DNA of 64,000 nt from the NCBI GenBank assembly GCA_947650365.1, contig CANTAL010000003.1, positions 1,674,001 to 1,738,000 of the forward strand, given 5' to 3'. Origin of the DNA: Chamaelirium japonicum. Its lineage: Eukaryota > Streptophyta > Magnoliopsida > Liliales > Melanthiaceae. This document shows, piece by piece, positions 17,441 through 28,569 of the stretch; the first letter of the stretch is position 1; each line of letters starts with the position of its first letter. Both the position numbers and the translations under genes were made by a program. The notes beneath the pieces are model-generated. The model did not search any database. It had not been told where the DNA came from and saw only the letters and a program-made list of their open reading frames with translations.

Positions 17441-17886
17441 TAGAATGGATCCATTCGTACGATCCATTCTAATTCATTCCTACGATCCATTCTAATTCGT
17501 TCGTACGATCCATTCTAATTTGTTCGTACGATCCATTCTAATTCATTCGCACGATCCATTCTAATTCATTCGTACGATCCATTCTAATTCATTCGTACGA
17601 TCCATTCTAATTCATTCGTACGATCTATTCTAACTCATTCGCACAAATGTATCCATTCTAATTCATTCGTACGATCCATTCTAATTCATTCGCACGATCC
17701 ATTCTAATTCATTTGTACGATCCATTCTAATTCATTCGTACGATCCATTCTAATTCATTTGCACAAATATATCCATTCTAATTCATTTGTATGATCCATT
17801 CTAATTCATTCGTACGATCCATTCTAATCCATTCGTACGATCCATTCTAATTCATTTGTACGATCTATTCTATTTCGTTCGTTCAT

Positions 17887-18160
17887 ATATATCCATTCTA
17901 ATTCATTCATACGATCCATTCTAATTCATTCGCACGATCCATTCTAATTCATTCGTACGATCTATTCTAATTCATTCGTATGATCAATTCTAATTCATTC
18001 GTACAATCCATTCGAATTCAGTCGAATGAATGTATCATACGAATGAATTAGAATGGATCATGCGAATGAATTAAAATGTATCGTACAAATGAATTAGAAT
18101 GGATCGTGCGAATGAATTAGAATGGATCGTATGAATGACTTAGAATGGATCGTACGAATG
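17887..18160. repeat. Higher-order duplicate within the satellite, copy 2
   Basis: Second copy of the segment at 17164-17440, offset 723 bp, with a few substitutions. It carries the duplicated orientation switch near 18033. Confidence 0.8.
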
Positions 18161-20710
18161 AATTAGAAAGGATCGTGCGAATGAATTAGAATGGATCGTA
18201 CGAATGAATTAGAATGGATATATTTGAACGAATAAATTAGAATGGATCGTACGAATGAATTAGAATGGATCGTACGAATGGATTTGAATGGATCGTACGA
18301 ATGAATTAGAATGGATCATACAAATGAATTAGAATGGATATATTTGTGCAAATGAATTAGAATGGATCGTACGAATGAATTAGAATGGATTGTACAAATG
18401 AATTAGAATGGATCGTGCGAATGAATTAGAATGGATCGTACGAATGAATCAGAATGGATACATTTGTGCGAATGAGTTAGAATGGATCGTACGAATGAAT
18501 TAGAATGGATCGTACGAATGAATTAGAATGGATCGTACGAATGAATTAGAATGGATCGTTCGAATGAATTAGAATGGATCGTACGAATGAATTAGAATGG
18601 ATCGTACGAACGAATTAGAATGGATCGTACGAACGAATTAGAATGGATCGTAGGAATGAATTAGAATAGATCGTACGAATGGATTAGAATGGATCGTACG
18701 AACGGATCATGCGAATGAATTAGAATGGATCGTACGAATGAATTAGAATGGATCGTACGAATGAATTTGAATGGATCGTACGAATGAATTAGAATGGATC
18801 ATAGGATTGAATTAGAATGGATCGTGCAAATGAATTAGAATGGATACATTCGTGCGAATGAATTAGAATGGATTGTAGGAATGGATTAGAATGGATCGTA
18901 CGAATGAATTAGAATTGATCGTACAAATGAATTAGAAAGGTTACATTTGTGAGAATTAATTAGAATGGATCGTACGAATGGATTAGAATGGATCGTACGA
19001 ATGGATTAGAATGGATCGTACGTATGGATTAGAATGGATCATACGAACGAATTAGAATGGATCGTACGAACGAATTAGAATGGATCGTATGAACGAATTA
19101 GAATGGATCGTACGAATGAATTAGAATGGATCGTACAAATGAATTAGAATGGATTATAGGAATGAATTAGAATGGATCGTGCAAATGAATTAGATTGGAT
19201 ACATTCGTGTGAATGAATTAGAATGGATCGTAGGAATGAATTAGAATGGATCGTACGAATGAATTAGAATGGTTACATTCGTGCGAATGAATTAGAATGG
19301 ATCGTACGAATGGATTAGAATGGATCGTACGAATGGATTAGAACGCATTGTACGAATGAATTAGAATAGATACATTTGTGCGAATGAATTAGATTGCATC
19401 GTACGAATGAATTTGAATAGATTGTACGAATGAATTAGAATGGATCGTACGAATGAATTAGAATGGATCATGCGAATGAATTAGAATAGATCGGACGAAT
19501 GAATTAGAATGGATCGTACGAATAAATTAGAATGGATCGTGCGAATGAATTAGAATGGATCGTACGAATGAATTAGAATGGATCCACCGAATGAGTTAGA
19601 ATGGATCTTACGAATGAATTAGAATGGATCGTACGAATGAATTAGAATGGATACGTTCGAGCGAATGAATTAGAATGGATCGTACAAATGAATTAGAATG
19701 GATCGTACGAATGAATTAGAATGGATCGTACGAATTGATTAGAACGCTTTGTACGAATGAATTGGAATGGATCGTACGAATGGATTAGAATGGATCGTAC
19801 GAATGAATTAGAATGGATCGTACGAATGAATTAGAATGGATACATTCGAGCGAATGAATTAGAATAGATCGTACGAATGAATTAGAATGGATCATAGGAA
19901 TGAATTAGAATGGATCGTGCAAATGAATTATAATGGATACATTCGTGCGAATGAATTAGAATGGATTGTAGGAATGAATTAGAATGGATCGTACAAATGA
20001 ATTAGAATGGTTACATTCGTGCGAATGAATTAGAATGGATCGTACGAATGGATTAGAATGGATCGTACGAATGGATTAGAATGGATCGTACGAATTAGAA
20101 TGGATCGTACGAATGAATTAAAATGGATACATTCATACGACTGAATTAGAATGGATCATGCGAATTAATTAGAATGGATCGTACGAATGAATTTGAATGG
20201 ATACATTTGTGCGAATGAATCTGAATGGATTGTATGAATGAATTACAATAGATCGTACGAATGGATTAGAATGGATCGTACGAATGAATTAGAATGGATC
20301 ATACAAATGAATTAGAAAAGTTACATTCGTGAGAATGAATTAGAATGGATCGTACGAATGAATTAGAATGGATCATGCGAATGAATTTGAATGGATCGTA
20401 CCAATGAATTAGAATGGATCGTACGAATAAATTAGAATGGATCGTGCGAATGAATTAGAATGAATCGTACGAATGCATTAGAATGGATCATACAAATGAA
20501 TTAAAATGGATCGTACAAATGAATTGGAATGGATCGTACGAATGAATTAGAATACATCATGTGAATGAATTACAATGGATCGTACGTTTAAATTAGATTG
20601 GATTGTGCGAATGAATTAGAATGGATCGTACGAATGAATTAGAATGGATCGTGCGAATGAATTAGAATGGATCGTACGAATAAATTTGAATAGATCGTAC
20701 GAATGAATTA

Positions 20711-21345
20711 AAAAGCAATCTATGGCAAACCCTAATCTATGGGAGAAGAGAGAAGAGAATGAAGATATTTAATTATATTATTGAGAAATGGAGTTTTGGA
20801 ATTTAAATCCTATCTTACTTCACACTTATATCCATGGCGAATGGACTGGAATAGGAATTTTTCTCTCTTCTATCTTTGTTTATCTCTCCGTTCTCTTCTC
20901 TCTTTTTCTCTCTCTTTTGTTTTCATTTCTCTCTCTGTTTTCTTGCGACTGGTTGGCTGGGCTTGACATGTTCGTGCTGATAATATATTATAAGATAGAA
21001 GAAAGAGAGAATTATCAAACGTGCCCCACCCTAAAGGGGTCGTATATTATTTATCTGGTAAGCTTACTAAGGTCCAAAGTAATCTATGGAAAACCCTAAT
21101 CTATACAACTGTTATAAGATCGTTCGATCGAATGGCAATCGACTCGAGCAGGACTTCTTCTCTATTATGTCTTTGTTTATCTCTTCGTTATCTTCTCTTT
21201 CTTCTATGGCACGATATATTCGTGCTGATAACGTGTTGCGAGATGGAAGAAAGAGAGAGCCGTCAAATGTGCCCCACCCTAAAGGGCTCGTATATTATTT
21301 ATAGGGTAAGCTTACTTTGGGGCTAAGTAATCTATGGGATACCCT
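20711..21345 (-). mobile_element. Short LTR element copies, minus orientation, abutting the satellite
   Basis: The satellite ends abruptly against an LTR fragment (20711-20760). A body on the minus strand follows (about 20783-20984) and then most of an LTR (about 20985-21105). A second copy follows: a 5'-LTR start in plus orientation (from about 21109) fused to a minus body (about 21145-21228) and LTR (about 21229-21345). The LTR is recognised by the CCCCACCCTAAAGGGG box, the TATA-like TATTATTTATAGGG (minus sense) and the AACCCTAATC segment. There is no coding capacity; open frames here come from the pyrimidine-rich body read in antisense. Confidence 0.75.
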
Positions 21346-22440
21346 AATCCATTACAACTGCTATAAGATCGTTCGATCGGATGGCAATCGACTCGAGCAT
21401 GACTTCTTCTCTATTCTATCTTCATTTATCTCTCTGTTCTCTTCTCTTTTCTTCTCTCTCTTCTGTCTTTGTTTCTCTCTCCGTTTTCTTATGACTGGTC
21501 AGCTGGGCTCGACATGTTCATACTGATAACGTGTTGTAAGAATGGAGAAAAAAAGAGCCATTAAACATGTCCCACCATAAAGGGGTCGTATATTTTTTAT
21601 AGGGTAAGCTTACTTAGGGCTTAAGCAATCTATGGGAAACACTAATCTATAGGAGAAGAGAAAAGAGAACAGAGAGATTTAAATAAATATTTAAAAGAAG
21701 AGAGAAGAAGTCCTGCTCCACTCCATTGGCCACGGGATGTGAGATTGCTTATTTATTTTATTTTAACTAATTATAAAATAATAGACTGGTGTAGGACTTC
21801 TTTTCTCTAAATAACCAAAGATAGAAGAGGGTGAATAAAGAGAGAAGAAGTCCTGCTCTCAATATATTAAAATAATTAAATATTTATTTAAATATTAATA
21901 AATTTTATGCAACCCCATTAGGGTGGGGCATGTTTGATGGCTCTCTCTTTCTCCCATCTCATAATATGTTATCAGCACGAACATGTCAAGCCCAACCGAC
22001 CAATCACAAGAAAACGGAGAAAGAAACGAAGAGAGAAGAAGAGAGAAGAGAGAGAAGAAGAAAGAAAAGAACGTAGAGATAAACAAAGAGAGAAGAGAAA
22101 TGAAGTCCTGCTTCAGTCCATTGGCCACGGGTATAGATGTGAAGTAAGAAGGAATCTAAATTCTAAAACTCTACTTCTTAATATTTATACGACCCCTTTA
22201 GGGTGGGGCACGTTTGATGGTTCTCCCTTTCTTCTATCTCACAACACATTATCAGCACAAACATATCGAGCCCAGCCCACCAGTCATAAGAAAACGGAGA
22301 GAGAAACGAAGATATAAGAGAGAGAAGAGAACGGAAAGATAAACGAAGAGAGAAGAAAGAAGAAGTCCTACTCCAGTACATTGGCCACGGGTATAGGGGT
22401 GAAGTAAGAAGGAATCTTAATTCCAAAACTCCATTTCTCA
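21346..22440. mobile_element. Short LTR element copies, mixed orientation, duplicated at 51.1-52.3 kb
   Basis: From left to right: a plus LTR start fused to a minus body (21357-21531), a minus LTR (about 21532-21655), a scrambled stretch of body pieces (21655-21895), then two plus-oriented copies with truncated LTRs (LTR ends at about 21900-21967 and 22187-22247; bodies to about 22186 and 22440). The whole order of pieces recurs about 29.8 kb to the right, so it is one half of a segmental duplication. Confidence 0.75.
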
Positions 22441-23308
22441 AAAATATAATTAAATCTCTCCGTTCTCTTCTTTCTTCTCCCTTGGATTAGGGTTTCCCAT
22501 AGATTACTTAGACCCTAAGTAAGCTTACCCTATAAATAATATAGATAATCAAAGAGAGAGAAACTATTGAGTGAAGAACTCAACTTTAACTTATTAAATA
22601 ATATACGGGACTGGAAAAGGACTTCTTCTCTGTTCTCTCTTCTCTCTTAATTTATCTCTCGGATGATCTTCTTTCTTCTTCTCTTTTCTTAACTATTTAA
22701 TATTTAATTTGACGGCTCTCTCTTTCTCCCATTTCATAATACATTATCAGCACGAACATGTCAAGCCCTGTCGATCATTCATAAGAAAAGGGAAAGAGAA
22801 ATGAGAACAGAAGAGAGAGAAGAGAACAGAGGGATAAACGAAGAGAGAAAAGAGAAGAAGTCTTGCTCTAGTCTATTGGCCACAAGTATAGGTATTAAGT
22901 AAGAAGGAATTTAAATTCCAAAACTCCACTTATGTCTTCATTGCTCTCTCTGTTTTCTTGTGACTGGTCGACTGGGCTCGACATGTTCATGATGATAACG
23001 TGTTATGAGATGGGAGATTGCTTATTTGTTTTATTTATTTCAATTAATATTTCTTTAAATATTATAAAGTATATTGTTTCTTTAAATATTTAAATAGTAT
23101 CATCCCAATGTTATTATTTAAATATTTAATTATAAAATATTTCAATTGTTATGAGATCGTTTGATCGGATAGCTGACCATCGTCGGACCTTATCTACTAT
23201 CGGATCTCTCCCATGGATTAGGGTTTCCCATAGATTGCTTAAGCCCTAAGTAAGGTTACCCAATAAATAATATATGACCCCATTAAGAAGGGCCACATTT
23301 GACGGTTA
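22441..23308. mobile_element. Truncated LTRs and chimeric bodies of the short LTR element
   Basis: A plus LTR fragment (about 22475-22545) runs into a segment (22500-22705) that is present in inverted form at 25590-25800. A plus LTR end with body (22708-22935) is joined head-to-head to a minus body fragment (about 22925-23010). A nearly complete plus LTR with its last bases missing lies at 23157-23308. The chimeric junction near 22930 and the AT stretch after it reappear at about 61070-61290. Confidence 0.7.
22500..22705 (+). repeat. Inverted duplicate, partner at 25590-25800
   Basis: Read on the opposite strand, 25590-25800 aligns with this stretch end to end. The match covers the LTR piece with CCCTATAAATAATATAG, the GATAATC-AAGAGAGAGAAAC segment and the AACTATTTAATAT end. 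The copies are diverged but collinear. Confidence 0.75.
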
Positions 23309-23880
23309 AACAATTAGATAGTTATCTAATTTAATTATTTAATAACATAATAATAATAAATAAATAAAATACTTAATTTAATTAAATAACTAGATAATTA
23401 AATAATTAAATAAATTAATTATTTTACTAAAAGCTTAATTATTAAATTATTGAAATTATAGTAAAAATTATATGATAATTATTATTTATTTATTTATTTA
23501 AATATTTATTCAATTTTTTAACTAATTAGTTATTTAAGTCATCTCAACGTTATTATGATTATAAATAAATATTTTTTAATTAAATTATTTATTTGTTTAA
23601 TTAAATAAACTATTTAATATATTTATTCACTAAAAAAGTTTTTAAATATTTAAGTAATTTATTAATTATTCATTTAATTAAAAATAAAATAATAATTAAA
23701 GAAATAACTAATAAAATATATTAAAAATATAATTATATAATTAAATTATTATTTTTTTATTTAATAATTTAAACAATGAAATAGTTACCTAATTTAAAAA
23801 TTTACTAAAAACTTAATTATTAAATTATTTAAATTATTAAATTATTTATTAATTAATTAAATAATTAATTTAATTAAAAA
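23309..23880. other. AT-rich spacer, no gene seen
   Basis: Almost exclusively A and T, built from AATTATTTAAT-like words. No open frame or RNA gene can be supported. It ends in the conserved element flank (flank B) at 23880-23930. Confidence 0.7.
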
Positions 23881-24494
23881 ATTATAGTAATATTATTATG
23901 ATTTTTATAATAATGTTGAGATGATTCTATTAAAAAGTGGAGTTTTGGAATTTAGATTCCTTCTTACTTCACACTTATACCCATGGCCAATGGATTGGAG
24001 TAAGATTTCTTCTTTCTTTTCTCTTTATTTACCCCCCTGTTCTCTTCTTCTCTCTTTATTCTATCTTCGTTTCTTTCTCTGTTTTCTTGTGACTAGTCGA
24101 TTGGGCTCAATATGTTTGTGCTGATAACGTGTTGTGAGAAGAGAGAAGAAGAGAGAAGAGAACAGAGAGATAAACAAAGAGAGAAGAAGTCCTGCCCCAA
24201 TCCATTCGCCATGGGTATAAGTGTGAAGTAAGAAGGAATCTAAATTCCAAAATTCTACTTCTCAATAATATAATTAAATCTCTCCATTCTCTTCCCTTTT
24301 CTCCCATAGATTAGGGTTTCCCATAGATTGCTTAGGCCCTAAGTAAGCTTACCTTATAAATAAGATACGACCCCCTTAGGGTGGGGCATGTTTGATGGCT
24401 CTCCCTTTTTCCCATCTTAAAACACGTTATCAGTACGAACATATCGAGCCCAAGCAACCAGTCACAAGAAAACGGAAAGAGAAACAAAGAGAAA
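23880..24494. mobile_element. Head-to-head short LTR element pair plus truncated copy
   Basis: Flank B and a minus body (23930-24128) reach the primer-site-like motif. After only a few LTR bases they join a plus body (24135-24275), giving a hairpin-like arrangement. A plus LTR (about 24300-24422) with the motif CGTTATCAGTACGA and a cut-off body (to 24490) follow. The body then joins the next minus copy at 24494. Confidence 0.7.
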
Positions 24495-24755
24495 AGTGGA
24501 ATTTTTGAATTTAGTTTCCTTCTTACTTCGTACCTATACCCGTGGCCAATGGACTGAAGCAGGACTTCTTTTCTCTTCTCTCTTCGTTTATCTCTCCGTT
24601 CTCTAATCTCTTATTCTCTCTCTTTTGTCTTCGTTTCTCTCTCTATTATTTTGTTACTGGTCGGTTGGGCTCGACATGTTCGTTCTGATAACATGTTGTG
24701 AGAAGGGAGAAAGAGAGAGCCATCAAACATGCCCCACTCTAAAGGGGTCGTACAA
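24494..24755 (-). mobile_element. Short LTR element copy, minus strand, truncated LTR
   Basis: Body about 24494-24695 on the minus strand, then only the inner part of the LTR (to about 24755, ending at the CCCCACTCTAAAGGGG box). The LTR start is replaced by AT-rich flank A sequence that belongs to the next copy. Confidence 0.7.
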
Positions 24756-25132
24756 ATATTAATTAAAATAGTTATAAATTTAAAACATTACAACTGTTAT
24801 AAGATCGTTCGATCATATGGCTGTCCACCGTCGGATCTCTCCCATGGATTAGGGTTTCCCATAGATTGCTTAGGCCCTAAGTAAGCTTACACTATAAATA
24901 ATATACGACCCCTTTAGGGTGGGGGATGTTTGACGGCTCTCTTTTTCTTCTATCTCACAACACGTTTTTAACAGGAACATATCGAGCCCTGCTGACCAAT
25001 CATAAGAAAACAAAGAGAGAAAGAAAGACAGAAGAGAGATAAGAAGATAGAAGAGAACGGAGAGATAAACGAAGATATAAAAGAGAAGAAGTCCTGCTCC
25101 AGTCCATTGGCCAAGGGTATAGGAGTGAAATA
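24756..25132 (+). mobile_element. Well-preserved short LTR element copy, plus strand
   Basis: Conserved AT-rich flank A (24756-24794) is followed by a full 168-bp LTR (24795-24962), which begins TGTTATAAGATCG and ends CTCACAACA. The sequence CGTTTTTAACAGGAAC stands where other copies have CGTTATCAGCACGA. A purine-rich body then runs to about 25132. The LTR contains CCATGGATTAGGG, a TATA-like CTATAAATAATATACG and the palindromic CCCCTTTAGGGTGGGG box. The layout LTR, primer site, body is that of a TRIM-type non-autonomous retrotransposon. Confidence 0.75.
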
Positions 25133-25605
25133 GAATAATTAAATTAAAATAACTAATTAATTATTTAATTACTAATTAGGGCCGACCATTTATTTGATCG
25201 GATGGCGTTCTACCGTCGTATCTCTCCTATGGATTTTGATTTCCCATATATTGCTTAGGACCTAAGTAAGCTTACCCTATAAATAATATACGACTACTTT
25301 AGGGTGGTGCACATTTGTCGGCTCTCTCTTTCTCCCATCTCACAACACGTTATCAAAATGAACATATCGAGCCCAGCCGACCAGTCACAAGAAAACGGAG
25401 AGAGAAACAAAGATAAAAGAGAGAGAAGAAGAGAGAAGAGAACAGAGAGATAAACAAAGATATAAGAGAGAAGAAGTCCTGCTTCAGTCCATTGGCCACA
25501 GTTATAGGTATAAAGTAAAATAATTAAATTAAAATAACTAATTAATTATTTAATAACTAGTTAGGGCCGACCAGTTATTCGATTGGATAGATGTCCACCG
25601 TCGAA
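25133..25605 (+). mobile_element. Tandem duplicate (about 385 bp) of a short LTR element
   Basis: A 5'-altered LTR (25180-25347), with GGCCGACCATTT in place of the usual LTR start, is followed by a body (25348-25515). The AT stretch with the same altered LTR start then appears again (about 25560-25605). The two GGGCCGACCA segments are about 385 bp apart, so the unit was duplicated in tandem after the LTR start had been altered. Confidence 0.7.
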
Positions 25606-25800
25606 TTATATATTAAATAGTTAAGAATAGAGAAGAAGAAAGAAGAAAACGAAGTGAGAAAAGAGAATAGAGAAGAAGTCCTCCTCTAGTCTCATAGATT
25701 ATTTAATAAGTTAGAAGTTGAGTTCTTCTTTTAATTGTTTCTCTCTCTTCGATTATCTATATTATTTATAGGGTAAGCTTACTTAGGGCCTAAGCAACTA
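25590..25800 (-). repeat. Inverted duplicate, partner at 22500-22705
   Basis: Reverse-complement counterpart of 22500-22705. It contains purine-rich body pieces and an LTR fragment on the minus strand. Confidence 0.75.
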
Positions 25801-26137
25801 TAAGAAATTCTAATCTATGGGAAAAGAGAGAAGGGAACAGATAGATTTAATTATATTTTTGAGAAGTGGAGTTTTGGAATTTAGATTCCTTCTTACTTCA
25901 CACCTATACCAGGGAGATTTAATTATATTTTTGAGAAGTGGAGTTTTGGAATTTAGATTCCTTCTTACTTCACACCTATACCCGTGACCAATATACTGGA
26001 GTAGGACTTCTTCTCTCTTCTCTCTTCGTTTATCTCTCCGTTCTCTTCTCTCTTCTTCTCTCTCTTATGTCTTTGTTTCTCTCTCTGTTTCCTTGTGACT
26101 GGTGGGCTGGTCTCAACATGTTTTGCTGATAACGATC
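25801..26137 (-). mobile_element. Short LTR element copy, minus strand, LTR almost fully deleted, 72-bp tandem duplication
   Basis: A 72-bp stretch of the body end is present twice in tandem (25843-25914 and 25915-25986). The body runs to about 26125 and the primer-site motif (reads GCTGATAACG on plus) follows. Instead of 168 bp of LTR only ATCTCATAACA, the outermost LTR end, remains, so an internal deletion of about 157 bp removed the rest. Confidence 0.7.
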
Positions 26138-28569
26138 TCATAACAGTTGTAATGTTTTAAATTTTTTTAATGAAAAATATAAATTTCTTTAAAGCAAAAA
26201 ATTCGGGTGTGCCTCATCTTCCTTCTTTACTTCCTATTATTAAATTAATTTTATTAGTTTAATAAATTAAATAATTAAACAAATTAAATAATTAAGGAAA
26301 TATTTAATTATCTATATAATAAAATTATTTAAACTAATTATTTATTATTTAAATAATAAAATCAATAAATATTTCTTTGATTATTAAAAAAAATATTAAG
26401 CTATTTAAAAAAATATTTTATTATTCATATATTCAAATAATTAACTAATTATTTAAATAATAAGTAAATAGTTATTAAATATTGATTTATTTTATTACTT
26501 AATTAAATAATTATTATTTTTAGTTATTTCAATTAATATCTTATAATTTCATAAATTTTTTTATTTATTTATTTATATAATATTTTATTTCAATTATTTT
26601 TTATTGAACTATGAAATTATTTAATAATTAAAATATTTCAATTTTTTTTTATTTAACTATGAAATTATTTAATTTTAAATATTTTTTATTTAACTATGAA
26701 ATTATTTAATTATTTCTTTAATTATCTAAATAATTAAATTCTAATATTTTAGTTATATATATTAATAATTATTTAATAATTTATTCAAATGATAATCTAA
26801 TAATTTTATTACATAATATTTTAGTTATGTAATTATTGATTAAATTATTTTTTTATTTGAAAAAATTATTAATTAATATAATTTATACTTTAAATTATAA
26901 AAGAAATATTTAAATAATAATATAAATAATTTATTGGATTAAAATATTATATAATTATATAATTGAATTATTTTATTAAAAAATAATATTAAAATCAATA
27001 AATAATTAATTTATTTAGATATTTGATAAAATAATTAAATAAATATTTAAATCATTATTCAATAAATTATGATTAATTAAATATTTTTATTATTTACTTA
27101 TTGAATAATTCAATAATAAAATAATTCAATAATAATTATTGTATTATTCAAAAATAAAATGATAAAAATATTGGATTAATAATAATTTATGGAATAATGA
27201 TTCAAATAATAATTTAATTATTTTATAAAATATCTAAATAATATAATTATTATTTATGTTATTTTTGTATTCTAATAAAATAATTCCATTATATAATAAT
27301 ATAATATATTAACAAAATAAAGTTAAGTATTTTATTTTTTCAATATTCAAGTAATATTTTTAAAAATAAATTATATTAATTAATAATTTTTAGAATTAAT
27401 AAAATAATTTAATCAATAATTACATAACTAAATTATTATGTAATAAAATTATTAGATTATTATTTAAGTAAATTATGAAATAATTACTTATCGAAATAAT
27501 TATAAAATTAGAATTTCTTTAATTAGATATTTACATAAATAATTATTTAAATAATAAATTTTTAAAATAAATAAATATTTATTCAATTATTTAAATATTT
27601 GAAAATTTATTTAGTAAAGAAATGTATTAAAAGGATTATTTACTTAAACAAAAATATAATTTAATTATAAAATAATTTTATAGTTAAATAACTAATTATT
27701 TAAATAAATTAAAATTTTTTGAAATAATAAAATATTTGAATAAATAATTATATAACTAAATTATTTTGTAATAAAATTATTATATTATCGTTTAAATAAA
27801 TTTTTTAATAATTATTTACTGAAATAATTATAAATTTAGAATTTTATTACTTAGATAATTATAAAAAAATTATTGAAATAAAATTTTTTTAAAATAATTA
27901 AATAATTAGTCAATTATTGAAATATTTAAAAACTTATTTATTAAAGAAATATATTAAATAGATTATTTATATAAAAAAAAAAATTTTATTAAATAATTTC
28001 ATTATAAAATAAATAATAATTTAAATAAATTATTAAGTAATGAAATAATTAATATATTTTTTTATGAAATTATCACAAATTTAAAAAAATACATCAAAAA
28101 ATAAATTATTTTATTATTTATTAAAATAAAAAAGTAATTTAGTAATAATTTCTTATTATTTAAATAATTAGTTAATTATTTAAACATATAAACAATAAAA
28201 TATTTTTTTCAATAATATAATTTTTTGAAAAAAATAAGTAATTAGTAATTATATTATTATATTATTTTATTACTTAATTAAATAAAAAAATATATTAATA
28301 AATTATTTTATAAATAATTAAATAAAAATTATAATAATTATTTTATTAATGTTAATTAATTTCATATTTTTATTAATTACTTATTGAATAATAAAATAAA
28401 TAAAATAATTAAAATAAAATTATAAAATTAAAATAAAATAAAAATTTTCATTAAAAAATAGATAATTAAATAATTAAATAAAATTATTATTTTAATAAAA
28501 AGTTTTTTATTATAATATTTCAATTATTTAATTTATTTGATAATTAAATAAATGATTACTATTATTTCA
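26138..28569. other. AT-rich block with flank A at its left end and an internal palindrome
   Basis: Flank A (26138-26230, containing GTGTGCCTCATCTTCC) leads into about 2.3 kb with very little G or C. A near-palindromic module of about 340 bp lies at 26955-27300, centred near 27128. No gene can be supported. Words and their order near flank A recur beside the other flank A copies (29100, 31000, 34215 inverted, 44490, 46925 inverted). Confidence 0.7.

Larger units (their letters stand above)
1..20710. repeat. 23-bp satellite array with alternating orientation blocks
   Basis: A continuous tandem array whose unit core reads TTAGAATGGATCGTACGAAT; the period is 23 bp (for example three successive units at 18481-18560). 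A 28-bp variant, in which GGATCGTACGAAT becomes GGATACATTCGTGCGAAT, is interspersed throughout. The array begins before position 1 and ends at 20710. Taking the core as forward, the approximate blocks are: reverse 1-390, forward 391-700, reverse 701-1465, forward 1466-1608, reverse 1609-2750, forward 2751-2915, reverse 2916-3070, forward 3071-5210, reverse 5211-9057, forward 9058-9408, reverse 9409-10203, forward 10204-10769, reverse 10770-12176, forward 12177-14463, reverse 14464-15883, forward 15884-16680, reverse 16681-17313, forward 17314-17451, reverse 17452-18033, forward 18034-20710. No gene, RNA gene or mobile element is visible inside. Most monomers carry one GATC and one CGTACG site. 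Confidence 0.97.

Noticed and set aside
1-20710. CRISPR-like array of 23-28 bp repeats
   Set aside because: Repeats are directly adjacent without spacers, diverged, and switch strand; the window also contains a plant retrotransposon.
1-20710. Telomeric repeat
   Set aside because: The unit is 23/28 bp, lacks TTTAGGG, and changes orientation many times.
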